Shown: piece after piece, positions 18,373 through 29,045 of the stretch | Layout: each line of letters starts with the position of its first letter | How positions within the stretch are numbered: the stretch's first letter is position 1 | Assembly: GCA_019203745.1 (NCBI GenBank) | Contig: CP078104.1 | Coordinates: forward strand, 186,001-250,000 | Direction: 5' to 3' | DNA: 64,000 bases | Origin: Chryseobacterium sp. E1 | Lineage (GTDB): Bacteria > Bacteroidota > Bacteroidia > Flavobacteriales > Weeksellaceae | Notes under the pieces: generated by a model | Told to the model about the DNA's origin: nothing | Databases searched by the model: none | The model's input: only the letters and a program-made list of their open reading frames with translations | Made by a program: the position numbers and the translations under genes

Positions 18373-19001
18373 TTAAGCAGACATATTTCTATATCGATTT
18401 GAATAATAAATTGACGCTATAAAAAATAAGTTGTATAATACATTGATCAGATATCCGTAATTATACCCTTTGGGAAAAAACTTTATCAAAAGAATGGCCT
18501 GAAATATTTATTATTACTCCAATAACAAATAACCCTAACCAAAAGATGGTAAAGCATCCCGTATTTCCCTTTAAACCATCTATAACCTTCTTATCTTTTA
18601 TAGAATATGAATAAATATAATTGGGAAGCCATGAAGCTACAGTGAATACCATGGCAAGATTATATGATATAAAAAAGGAAATAAGGTGAACACCAATAAC
18701 GCACAAAAAAATAAAATAGCCACAAATTTATTTTTACCCTCCTTTTCATTTTCCTTGTAGATAAACAAAGGAATATTCATGAGCAATAAAAAAACATCAC
18801 CCAAAAGTTGAAGAATGAAGATTTCTCAACAGTTCTATTCTCCAGAAACATATACATATTAAAAACCACCCATAGGAAATTGATTCCCATCTGCATCAGC
18901 GCAGGCCGGGTCAAAGGCATCGCTTTCGCTTTATTATTCTGATATTGTTCCTGAATATTTTTGAGTTCTTGCTGCAGCTTTTTATTAAATATTTTTGCCA
19001 C
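18373..19001 (-). CDS. polytopic membrane protein, frameshifted
   Basis: About 209 residues when joined across breaks near 18790, 18705 and 18475. A short polar helix-rich N-terminus (KLQQELKNIQEQYQNNKAKA) precedes four or five hydrophobic segments. No family recognised. It sits between a lipoprotein gene and the DUF3592 trio in the vgrG island; an immunity or accessory role is a guess from position only. Confidence 0.55.
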
Positions 19002-19047
19002 TTGAGTTTGCGTTTATCATCAAAATTTAAGCTTTTTTAAACTATTT

Positions 19048-19993
19048 TTATTTACGAATAACTACAAAGTCATTGCTTCCTTCAGGTAAATATAACTTTA
19101 CAGGGTAAAAGCTTACTCCTTTAATTTTACCATTTCTTATAAGCGGACTTCTGCCTTTAGCATCAATTTCTTTTTGTTCATTTCTTTAGTATGGCTTATT
19201 CTTTCTAAAGTAACGAGTTTTCCATTACCATAGAGCTTCATCATATAATCTTCCAAAGGAGCCATTCTTCCTTTTCTTTCTGAAATCTCATTTTTCTCCT
19301 CCTGAACAGATGCCATTAATTCATCTTTTGGGTAGTAGTGGAATACTAATGTTTCTTGTCTTCTTTGACCTGTTATCTCTTCCCATTTACTCCCTTCTCC
19401 CTCATTCAATACATTCCATAACTTCTGATAATAAGCAACAACTTTTTCCTGTAATTTTTTTGATCCATCTTACTTAGATCCTGTCCCTTGCTCCAGCCTT
19501 CCAGCTCGTAAGGAAGCTCAACTGTAAATTTGCCGGTCACTTCATAGAAAGGAATGGGTTTATCAATTTTTGTAATAGGAAAACTTTGTAAATATTTATA
19601 CGTATCGGGCATAGCTCCCTCACCTACCGGTATTTTTTCATATCTTGCCAATCCTACTTTTAGAAAAGATAAAGTACCTGGCTCTATGCCTTTCTCTTCT
19701 CCCACTGTTGGATAAACTTTTATCCTAAAATCATAAGTTCCGCTTTTTAAAACTGCCTGATTAACATTAATAAGAGTATTATGCATCCCCGGATCATTAT
19801 TCTGTTCTACCAAAACATCATTTATATAAGCTTCATAAGGTCCGGGAATAGCTACATCCAATCCATACACTATTCTTTTGTCATTTTTATATTTATATTC
19901 TTTAAGTTCCATTGTTTCTCTTTTATCTTGTTTTTGACAGTGAACCATTAATAATGGCAATAACGCAGTAAATAATATTATTTTACTTTTCAT
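19048..19993 (-). CDS. lipoprotein of the vgrG island, frameshifted
   Basis: About 315 residues. Signal peptide with lipobox MVHC (Cys near residue 19). Mature part rich in beta-strand patterns (GPYEAYINDVLVEQN, GTYDFRIKVYPTVG, GKFTVELPYELEGW), ending GSNDFVVIRK. Breaks near 19450 and 19140. Its start codon lies inside the last codons of the upstream large gene (11-base overlap), so it is translationally coupled to it. That coupling makes it a candidate partner or immunity protein; no family recognised. Confidence 0.6.
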
Positions 19994-22972
19994 CTTTATG
20001 AGGATTTTCTACAATTTGCATTTTAAACAGTGGTATTTCTATTTTGAAACCACTGAGAATTGGTACAGGTTCCGGATCTTTTTTTCTGCCTGATCAGGTT
20101 CATTCTCTTCTTCATCTTCTTTTTCTTCCTTAAGTATAAATTTAGTTTTTACTATACCTTCTACTCCTTCAAATTCAAAAGTTAAGAAATCTTTTTTATC
20201 TGAAACATAGTATATTTTAAATTTAGCAGTTGCAGAAGCAGAAATTGAAGCTTCCCCTTTTACATCTAAAAACTTGGCCTTTATACTACCACCGGCTTCA
20301 AGACCAATAGATAAAGGAGATTCTATCTGTAAATGTCCACCAGTAAATCCATCTACTGTATGATAACTCATTCCTTTAATAACGTCAATATCCAACTGAG
20401 TAGTAGCAACCAGATCAAAATAATATTCAGCTTCCAGTGTTCCTAATTTTAGAAAACTCAGAACATCTCCTACTTTATTCACGGCAGCAACTGCTTTATC
20501 CAGTCCTTTTACAACCTGTCCAATATAGGGGATGAACTGTGCCACAAACAGTAAATCTAATCTACCAGTAACTCCAACTAAAGGAAGTGCTCCAAATTTA
20601 AATTGATAATTGACTCCTACTAAATTAGGTTGTTTCTGACTTTGCTTATAACTCCAGGTTACACCTCCTGTAAATTTAGGAGCTGTAACTTCCAGACGTA
20701 CAGGAAAGCCACCTCCTTTTGGTCTTTTATCTTTTTATCTTTCTTCTTTAAATCCGGAGGAGGTTCTTTCGTTTGAGGCATACTTTTTTTCTTTTTATCT
20801 TGCCTCTGCTCCTGTTTTGCAAGATATTCAGCTTTGTTTCTTGCTTTCTGTGCAGGAGTTTGTGGAATTTTATTTCCATTTTCATCAAATTTTTCTCCCT
20901 CTTCAATCTGTTTCATCTGATCCCTGGAGATAAGAATCTATGGTATCATATATATACATTACATTTTCAATAATGTCCTGTAATGTCTTCAGAGTAGTAA
21001 GCTCTATTGTGGTAGGATCTCCTTCTCCAAACTTATATTCAGAAGCAATAGAAACTTTATATTTTTCCCGGAAATTATCTTTTTAACCTGATTATCTACA
21101 TCATCTTTGAAATTTTCCTTTATTCTTTTATTATGATCTTTTTGGCTGCCTTTGTTCCATTCTTCTTCTTTCCTTTATAATCTCTTTTCTTATAATTTTT
21201 TGTTTGAGTAACGTATAAATATTCACTTTCGTCTACACCCAAATGCGCATTAAAAGTATACTCCAGCTCCGGATATACTTTAATCGTAAGAGGATGTTGA
21301 AAACGACAACTGGTAAACTGTAATCCGTAATTGATTGGCTTAGCACTAGGAAGCCAGGCATAGTCCATTGCCAACTGGGCAGATGGCTTTGGATAACTCA
21401 CATCAAATGAAATATCGTCATTTGTTTTTTCAGTTTTTTATAATGGCTTTCAGGATCTTTTAAAGTAATGACTTTTCCTGTATGATATTCCATTACATTA
21501 TTATAAGTACACTCTTTGGTATTAAGATCCGGCATGTAGATATATAGATTCTTTTCTTTGTCATTTGCTATAATTTCCAAAAGCAATTCACTCTCAATCT
21601 TTGATGTTTTTCTTGTAAATACCGGATATTCTGTAATATCTAAAAAAGCTGTAATTGTATCATAACCGCATGGATTGAAGTGTTGTATATTTGTTTCCAC
21701 CTGACTGAGAACAACCACCTGGTTTGAATTGGAAGAATCCACTTTTATTTCGTCAGTTGCATTTTTATCAATTTTCAGTATGCATTGCTGAAGAACTTTC
21801 TTTCCCGGGAATTTTATTATGATATACAACAGGGTAAATTTCCAGAGATTCCCCTCCCATAGTTTGCCATAGGGGATCTATAAAGACTACGAATTGAGAC
21901 TTTTGTATATTGATTTTTGTGGCAGGAATACCATCATATTTGTTACCGTCCTCCTGTACAAGAAGACCTTTTTTGCAATGGATGGAGCATTTTTGGCTTC
22001 ATGCACAGAAACAGCTCTTTCAAAGTAAGTCCCTTTTTTGAGATATCTTCATTGGTTCTGTCTTCAACATTATTATTAAGATATTCTACAGCATAAAGAT
22101 CATCATCTGCGTTGGTAAGTCCCAAAGTAATAAGCCTTATCACCTTATCCTTATCTTTTAACTGTACTTTTATATTATTTCCATATAATGCACTGGTATA
22201 GACGTTCAAATATACCGACGATCCGAATTTCAAGGTTTTGGTAATCAAATTATTATCAGCATCCTCCCATTGTGCCAGCAGAACATCAGGACTCTCTCCT
22301 TTTGCATTGATAATGACCCCATGTGGATATTTACCCTGAGGTTTTGTACCACTCCAAAATGGCTCCAGATATACAGCGCCTCCACCTTCTAAAAATTCAT
22401 CAAAGGTAAATTTCATAGCAGTAGTCCCCATCGTAACAGATTCATTGAAGCTTTCTGCTGTAAGCTCAGGTCTCCGATCTCCTATTAGCTGCTGTACCCA
22501 TCGTACAGAGTTGTAATCAGCTTTAATAGCTGCTAAATCATCATCATATTTTTGTTGATATTTTTAACAGCTTCACTATTATCATTGTCAATTTTTTTTT
22601 CTTCTTTTTCACGGGCTGCTATTCCTTCTTCCCGTTTTTTTACATTGGCATCATAAGTCTCAGCTTTTACTTTACCTGCATAGTAGTCATTATAATTTTT
22701 AAGGATAAAATCATCGCTTTCTTTTTTCTCTTTTTCTATATCACTAATTTTTTTGCATGATTTTTCTTGGCAGCATTTAAATCTTTTTCTTTCTTCTGAT
22801 CTAAAACATCTTTTCTGTCTTTATATTCTTTTATATAAACATTGAAACTTTCTGCTTTCTTCAATTCTAGCCATCCAATATCTTTATGAAATACCTGCCC
22901 GGCGTTCGTTTCTATATATATATGTAGCGAAGCTTTATCTTTATTCTCTGAAGTTTTTGGTGTGTTTTCCAT
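19983..22972 (-). CDS. large unknown protein of the vgrG island, many frameshifts
   Basis: Fragments in three frames join into one protein of about 1000 residues. Order: short N-terminal region, a charged helical (coiled-coil) stretch near 22560-22830, a globular part with FDEFLEGGGAVYLEPFW, a Cys-poor beta-rich middle, a Lys/Pro-rich linker (near 20660-20870), and a C-terminal beta domain (IESPLSIGLEAGGSIKAKF). No catalytic motif seen. It starts 10 bases after the PAAR-like gene and overlaps the next lipoprotein gene. Candidate T6SS effector or tip-associated protein by position; function unknown. At least eight frame breaks. Confidence 0.55.
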
Positions 22973-22981
22973 GGCAGTTTA

Positions 22982-23485
22982 TTAGTTGATTGGAATATAT
23001 TTTTTTACCTTACCTTTAATATTAACAAACGGTAACAATTCCACCAAAACCTCATCATCCGCATTCTTCACATTCTGTGCGGAAGCTTCAGCGGTCTGTC
23101 CATGATTGATGATCGTGATACAATCCGGACCTCCTACAGGGCAAGTGGCCTTACTGTCTTCTAAAAGGGCCTTTCCATTATTGTCTTCCAGCTTGATTTT
23201 TTCATAATATCCGCTCCATTGGGTAACAACTGCCTGGCAAGGGTTATTATTCATTTTTTTGCAGGATCCGAAGGTATTTTTCTCAAAAGTAGGTCCGATA
23301 TCTACGTGGGTAGCTATTAACTTTTTGCTTCCATCCTTCTCATTGATGTAGCGTTTACTTTGCGTTTTTACGGTAAGCTTATCGGGAGTTGTTCCAAATT
23401 TGCACTGGCAGGTGGCTCCTGGCAAACCAAATGTTTCTCGCTCATGGTATATTGTGTTTTTTTGTTTTATTTTTTTATTGTTCAT
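22982..23485 (-). CDS. DUF4280 PAAR-like T6SS spike-tip protein
   Basis: 167 residues from ATG 23485 (chosen because it sits just inside the upstream stop). Has the DUF4280 pattern: LPGATCQCKFGTTPDKL at the N-terminus, FGSCKKMNNNPC in the middle and GGPDCITIINHGQ near the end. These proteins replace classical PAAR tips in many Bacteroidota and cap the VgrG spike, often carrying effectors. Eleven bases overlap the end of the upstream gene; the large unknown gene follows after 10 bases. Intact. Confidence 0.8.
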   Translation of the reverse strand: MNNKKIKQKNTIYHERETFGLPGATCQCKFGTTPDKLTVKTQSKRYINEKDGSKKLIATHVDIGPTFEKNTFGSCKKMNNNPCQAVVTQWSGYYEKIKLEDNNGKALLEDSKATCPVGGPDCITIINHGQTAEASAQNVKNADDEVLVELLPFVNIKGKVKKYIPIN

Positions 23486-24447
23486 ACAACTGAAAATCAA
23501 TTCTATATTCAACATCTTTCTCAAAGGCTGAACAATAACCGGTAACTGAAAATAATTCCCGTGTTTCTCTATGAAATTTATATAAAAAGTCCAACTTTCC
23601 TTTAACTTTGTTTCGATTAAAGGGATTATCTTCTTCCGTTCCCGTTATTTTTAATGCGATCTTATTTCCTCTTGTATATTCTCTGCTCAGTTCAAATTCT
23701 GTTTCATATCCTGTCTGCTGCGATAATCCTGAAAAATAAATTTCCAGAAAATCTTTTTCATAAACTGAGGATATCCTTTATAAACAGGCAGGAAGAATAG
23801 TTTATAAAACAGATTTCTGTCAAACAAGTCTTTCTTCCGGTTAAGATCGGCGTAAGCCTGGTCCATTTGCTTCAATATCTGATCTGTGGTTTCAGACTGG
23901 TAATATTCTTTCAGTTTGGGAAAGCAGTCTGATTTCCATCGATGGGATATCTGTTCATGATTGATAATTCTGTCTAGTCCGCCATTGTTTTTAACTGAAA
24001 TCTGCAGAGGATATAAAACCTGTTCTGCTTTTTCAAATAATTGTTCTATAATCTTATCAATTCCCTGATTGTTCACATATGTTTTTTCCTTTACCAGTTC
24101 AATATAAGTTGGAGTTCGTTTTACTTTTATCTTATAATGGATCTGAAGGTTTTTGGGCAAAAACTTAATAATAACTCCATATACCTTTTCACTAAGCTGT
24201 GTGGGAAGATCCAGTGTTGCACTTTTCAGTAGTTTACGATCTCTGATTTCAAATTTATCAGAAGGTATATACAGATATTCTACATATTTGGGCAGTGACA
24301 GCGTTAATAATTCCTGAATACTGCAATAATGATTATGAAACCCTACCAATTCTTCCGGAGTCATTTCATATTCCCGGAAAGTTCTTTAAGGTTCAGAATT
24401 CCTTCTACTTTTACTTTCTTATATTCTTTTGTTACAGCGTTTTTCAT
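23475..24447 (-). CDS. unknown protein of the vgrG island, frameshifted
   Basis: About 323 residues from ATG 24447 (overlapping the upstream stop as ATGA). Breaks near 24375 and 23725. Mostly alpha/beta with no transmembrane segment; charged helix QILKQMDQAYADLNRKKDLF. It ends inside the start of the PAAR-like gene, so both are translated together; genes placed directly before a spike tip often encode adaptors or chaperones, but no family is recognised. Confidence 0.55.
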
Positions 24448-24787
24448 CCTACTTGTGTATGCAATACATTTCTATATCTAAAATTTCCAGTGACCAATAT
24501 TGGCCCATATCGATTAGCCACCATCATAAAGTAACAAATCAATGTGAAGCTAAGAACGAGAACAGCAACAGATATCGGAATCCACCATAAAATTTGTTTT
24601 CTAACAGTTTTAAAATAAAAAAGTAAAACGCCACCAGTACCAATATATTCCCAATCGCAAGAATACTAAGCTCGATCAATGCTGCCGGAATCTGAGAACT
24701 TCCATATTTATATGTATAATACAAGTGCCATAAACTGACCAGTTGTATTAAAATAATACAGGTTGGAAGTATTTTCCATTTATTCAT
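24444..24787 (-). CDS. small membrane protein, frameshifted
   Basis: About 114 residues with three hydrophobic segments (ILPTCIILIQLVSLWHLYY, ILAIGNILVLVAFYFFIL, and ISVAVLVLSFTLICYF after the break near 24550). The stop overlaps the start of the next gene as ATGA. Position between a lipoprotein gene and spike-linked genes suggests an immunity or accessory role; unproven. Confidence 0.5.
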
Positions 24788-24831
24788 TCACTGTGTCAGG
24801 ATGTCATTCCTTATTTATTTAATTTTTGTAA

Positions 24832-25662
24832 TTATTTTTTTCCTTTCCTTTCTTCAAAAGAAGCCTCAGCTACTTTTCTGTTCTCATAGTCTGATTCGGA
24901 TTCATATCCTATTTTCAGATACTCTAGTTTTTAGTGGCTGTATAAGTCAGTTCATAATACTGAAGTCTTCCGTCTTTACATTCTGCTCCCGGCGCACGGT
25001 AATCTCCCCAAAAGTATCGGTAGTATTTCCCGAATCATTTATCCCATCAATATCATCGTCCACATATTTGAATTTACCGGAATAAGGAAGCTCTGCACGG
25101 TAAGAGTTGATTTCATCCACCTTCATTCCTGCCTGTACCGGAAAACCATTAAGGTTGATTGCTCCATCGTAAACTTTGAACGGATAGATATAGTTTTTAG
25201 GAGCAAACCTGTTTTCAACTTCTTTAATCATCGCTTCAGACATCGGGATCCTTCCATTACGATATTTTTTCTCATCAAACTTTTCCCAATCTCTTGCATG
25301 ATTTAGCATTTGTTCTCCTGCTTCCGGGCTATCCAGATTAAGAAAGAATATATAAACCCAGGTAACCATTCCATCTCCATTCTCAAAATTATCCACTGCA
25401 ATTCCTAACTGATCCCATACATAGGTTCCTTTGTCTTTTTCCATATATGCCATAAGCTTTCTATCAGGCTGCCCTAATACCTTTATCCAATCATTAACTG
25501 AAGTTCCTAATTCTAGTTTCTTTCCTTTATAAGAGAGACCACAGGAATCTATTTTTATTGTAGCTTGAGATAAATCAACAGGTTCTTTTTCATATTTTGA
25601 CATTGAAAATTTAATATTGTAAATAACAGTACTGAAAAGATGATCTTTATTTTATTTTTCAT
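24832..25662 (-). CDS. lipoprotein resembling DUF7738, frameshifted
   Basis: Start at 25662 gives a signal peptide with lipobox NFQC (Cys near residue 21). The main domain has LELGTSVNDWIKVLGQPDR, YVWDQLGIAV and YIFFLNLDSPE, the layout I associate with the DUF7738 family seen in toxin/immunity settings. Breaks near 25600 and 24960; a further shift would extend the end from 24924 to 24832. It overlaps the previous lipoprotein gene start-to-stop. Candidate immunity protein for the HET-C effector. Confidence 0.6.
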
Positions 25663-25664
25663 TT

Positions 25665-26582
25665 TTATTTATTGCTAACAAGGTATAAGGTATAAAGGCT
25701 ATTATTATAATACCGGCTTATAATTATTTTATCATTAAATGGATTTTTCCATTGCTTTAATTTCGTCTGCTCTAAATTATCATTATAATATTTAAAATTT
25801 ATTGTTTGATCACCAATTTTCAAACGGTAATACGCATAACCGTAAGGATAAAATGAGAAAAAAAGTGATTCCCGGAACTGCCGTTACCCAAAACCGCATG
25901 ATCATAAAGCTTCAGATTTGTTTGGATTTCAGACATTCTCTTAGCCCAGCGTGAATCAAACTTTTTTTTGCCTGCATAATATTTCACCAAATCATAATCG
26001 TATAAACAATATTCCTTATCATTATACGTAAACAAAATATATCCCGAATTTTCAAAACCATAACATGATATATAGTCTGATTTAATTTTCTTTTCCAGGA
26101 TATTAAATTTGATACTATCCGCTTTCTTATTTTTTATACTATCCTGAATTTTAGCATATTCAGGTAAACTGTCTAAATTTTTCCGTATAGAATCCCTGAT
26201 AAGATATCCATTGATTACTTCAATTTTTTCTTTTTTGCCCATGGAAATGAATATTTATAAACCTCTTCATTATTATACATATAGATATTCTTTTTATGAT
26301 CGATCTCCATGCTGTAGAAATCAGACCTTGTTTTCCATATCCTTTTAAAATCACCATCATAGACAAAAAGTGAGCTACTTCCTATTGCGTAATAATGTTC
26401 TGAATCATATTTTAAAACTACAATACTATCATTAATGGAGTCCATTTTAGACTTAACATCGGATAATTTTGGAAAAGATTCCATATCAGGGTACTTATCT
26501 TTTTCAGGTATTGAGTAATTACAATTTAAAAGTGATATCAGAAAAAAATACTTATTATATTCTTTATGTAAGTTTTTATCAT
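25665..26582 (-). CDS. lipoprotein directly after the HET-C gene, frameshifted
   Basis: About 305 residues. Start at 26582 gives a signal peptide (FFLISLLNC, lipobox Cys near residue 20). Breaks at T- and A-runs near 26545, 26240 and 25860. The mature protein is beta-rich with repeated YD/YN motifs (SSLFVYDGDFKRIWKT, YILFTYNDKEYCLYDYD). Its ATG overlaps the HET-C stop as ATGA, so it is translated with it. An outer- or inner-membrane lipoprotein coupled to a toxin-like gene is a classic immunity arrangement; the function is inferred from position. Confidence 0.6.
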
Positions 26583-29033
26583 TTACTTTTTTTTGCAAAA
26601 AACGCCATAATCTCCTTTATTTTCTTCACACTTTTATCACTTATTGCCTGTACTTCATGATGTGCATGCTCATATACCGTTCCATGGCTTAGCTTTTCTA
26701 TAAATTCTTTTGATTGACTATTCACCCAAGGAATAAGATATTTGTCACTCCATCTTGCATTAGGAGAAGATGGGTGTACAAAATATTTATTCGCAACAAA
26801 ATCAGCTAAAGCTGGTCCACTCATACCGTTTTTATATTGTGTTCCTACATCTTTTACTGCTATTTTTGCCAGCTCAGCACTGATCTTATTAAGCGGATGT
26901 TCATAACTATCTTTTGCCAACTGTGAATGGGAAGGGCAATCTCCATAATTTTTATCCAGGTGAGACTGAGCTTCGGGAATAATATTATCAAAAGAGCCTA
27001 ATACAATATTGACCACCAATTTTGGGAAAAATGCCATGACCTGTCCTGTATAGCCCATTCCTTTCTGCAGGGTTTCAGCAGAGGTTGACCCCAGTTTTTC
27101 AAAGAAATCTCTGGACATCCATTCTTGTTTATCTGTCTTTTGATATTCTTTTGCCAGAAAGTCCTGGAAAGTAAGGAACTGATTGAACCATAAAAGCCAT
27201 GTTGCATATTCAACCCCTAAATAATTACTACTTTTCTCTGCTTTATCAGATTTCTGTCCATCTGCCAGATCTTCCAGTACACTGAGAATAAATTTTTCAG
27301 CCAATGATCTCTGACCGGGAATTCTTCTTTTGTATTCTTTAATTTTAGGATCAAATAATAAATCTCCCATCTTCGGGCCAACGCTTGCCATAGTGTCATC
27401 CGTCAAGAAGCGTCCACTTACTACAGGGATCTCTGTATGTTGTTTTCCCTTATAATAGGATACCCAAGGATAGGCATCTATTCCCAATCTTCTCAAAGAA
27501 ATTTCCACAAAATTGGTATGAGAAAAATAATCTTCCAAAACGTGCAAAGCCGCCCCTAAATTCCTGAAGCCTTCCGGTTTTCCTCTTCTGGACACAGCAA
27601 GTTTCAACTGTTGTTTCATATAAGTAACTGAAGACGGACGATCTCCATCCTCAAAATCTTTCCAAAAGAAAAATGACATATTTTTGGCTGGATCTATTTT
27701 CCAGGACTTTTGATTGTCACCGGAATACAATTTTTAATCTTACCTGTTCCTTCATAGGTATAAGAAATAAGTTTTCCCTTATCATCTTTGTAATCAGATT
27801 CATTTTTTAGTTTGTAAGGATTATCAATATGTTCTTCAGGACGGTAAATTCCAAGGATATCTTTCGTAAGTCCACCATACTCTTTATCAAATGTTTTCTC
27901 CAGAGTTGCATAGTCATCTGCGGGATTTTTTCCTGCATCCTTTAATGGATCAAAAACAAATTCTTTAATAGCCAGAATTTTAATCAACTTCACCCATCCC
28001 TCATGAGATAACTGCATAGGGCTCAATTCTTTGATCACTTTATTTTTCTGTGCCTTGATGGCTACATTCGTCCCTCTTACTGTAAACCCAACAATGACCT
28101 GTGAGAAATCCCTTAGCCAGTTTCCATAATAAATCTTACGAACATCCTGATCTGAATATAGCCTGGATTTAGGATCTGCTAAAGCTTCAAACTCGATATC
28201 TCCATGGGCAAAAGCTGCATTTTTATTGTGTTTACGGTTTCTTCCGGCTCCATAGTTAGAAATATCATCACCTGGTTCCTCCGTATAATGCCTTTCTTCG
28301 TTTACATATTCTGTAACTTTGGTGTGCAGGGTAGTAAAATCGATGATAAGATCCCCTTTGAAAGCAGGAAGTTCTGCTTTTGCATAATTCAGCTGAGATT
28401 CATTAAAAATATCAAACCTGAATAAGCTGTAAGCAAACTTTGCTCCTTCATCCTTTACATCCGTATCCGGAATTCCATTGGTGGCCAGTTCTGTACGCAG
28501 AAGATTATCGATATGATGACCATACTCTTCTACCAAAGCCGCCATCAGCTCTGCTCTTTTATCGTTATCTTTTACAGCTTCTTCCACAAACCTTTCATTC
28601 ACGATGATCTTTTTCCGTTTGTTGCTATATCCTGCAGGGCCGCCTCTTCTTCCCACTAAGCTCTTGGAAACAATAATTTCAGGAGCTTTAATTTTATTAT
28701 CTCTCAGATCTCTGTAAAGTTTACTCAATGCTTCTGCTTCAATCTCATAACCAAAGATCTCGGTCATAAAAAGCATGAATGTAATCTCACCCAATTCTTT
28801 GGCAAGACTCATCATCTGATCGTGGGCATAGGTGCTCTCCAGTTTGTATTCACTCTTCTGAACATCTATGGGAGGAGGTATAAATTTTCAGGATCTCCGT
28901 ATACCACGCCGCCTTCCTTTCCTATCTGGATAACTTTACTGCCAATATTTTCAATCTCATCATTAGAATAAATTTTATAATTCCCGCCAATGATCTTGGT
29001 AATATTTCCTTTAACAATTCTGGTTCTGCTCAT
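26579..29033 (-). CDS. HET-C domain protein, putative T6SS effector, frameshifted
   Basis: About 818 residues after one-base corrections near 28885 and 27720 (T-runs one short). Residues 1-55 form a compact module (MSRTRIVKGNITKIIGG, then IGKEGGVVYGDPEN) that probably attaches it to the spike. The main part matches the HET-C family: FAHGDIEFEALADPKSRLY, KIYYGNWLRDFSQVIVG, and near residue 497 LHVLEDYFSHTNFVE, a His/Asp-rich motif likely to bind metal. HET-C controls heterokaryon incompatibility death in fungi; bacterial versions occur near T6SS genes. It starts 13 bases after vgrG and overlaps its downstream lipoprotein gene. Confidence 0.75.
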
Positions 29034-29045
29034 AGTGAGAATGAG

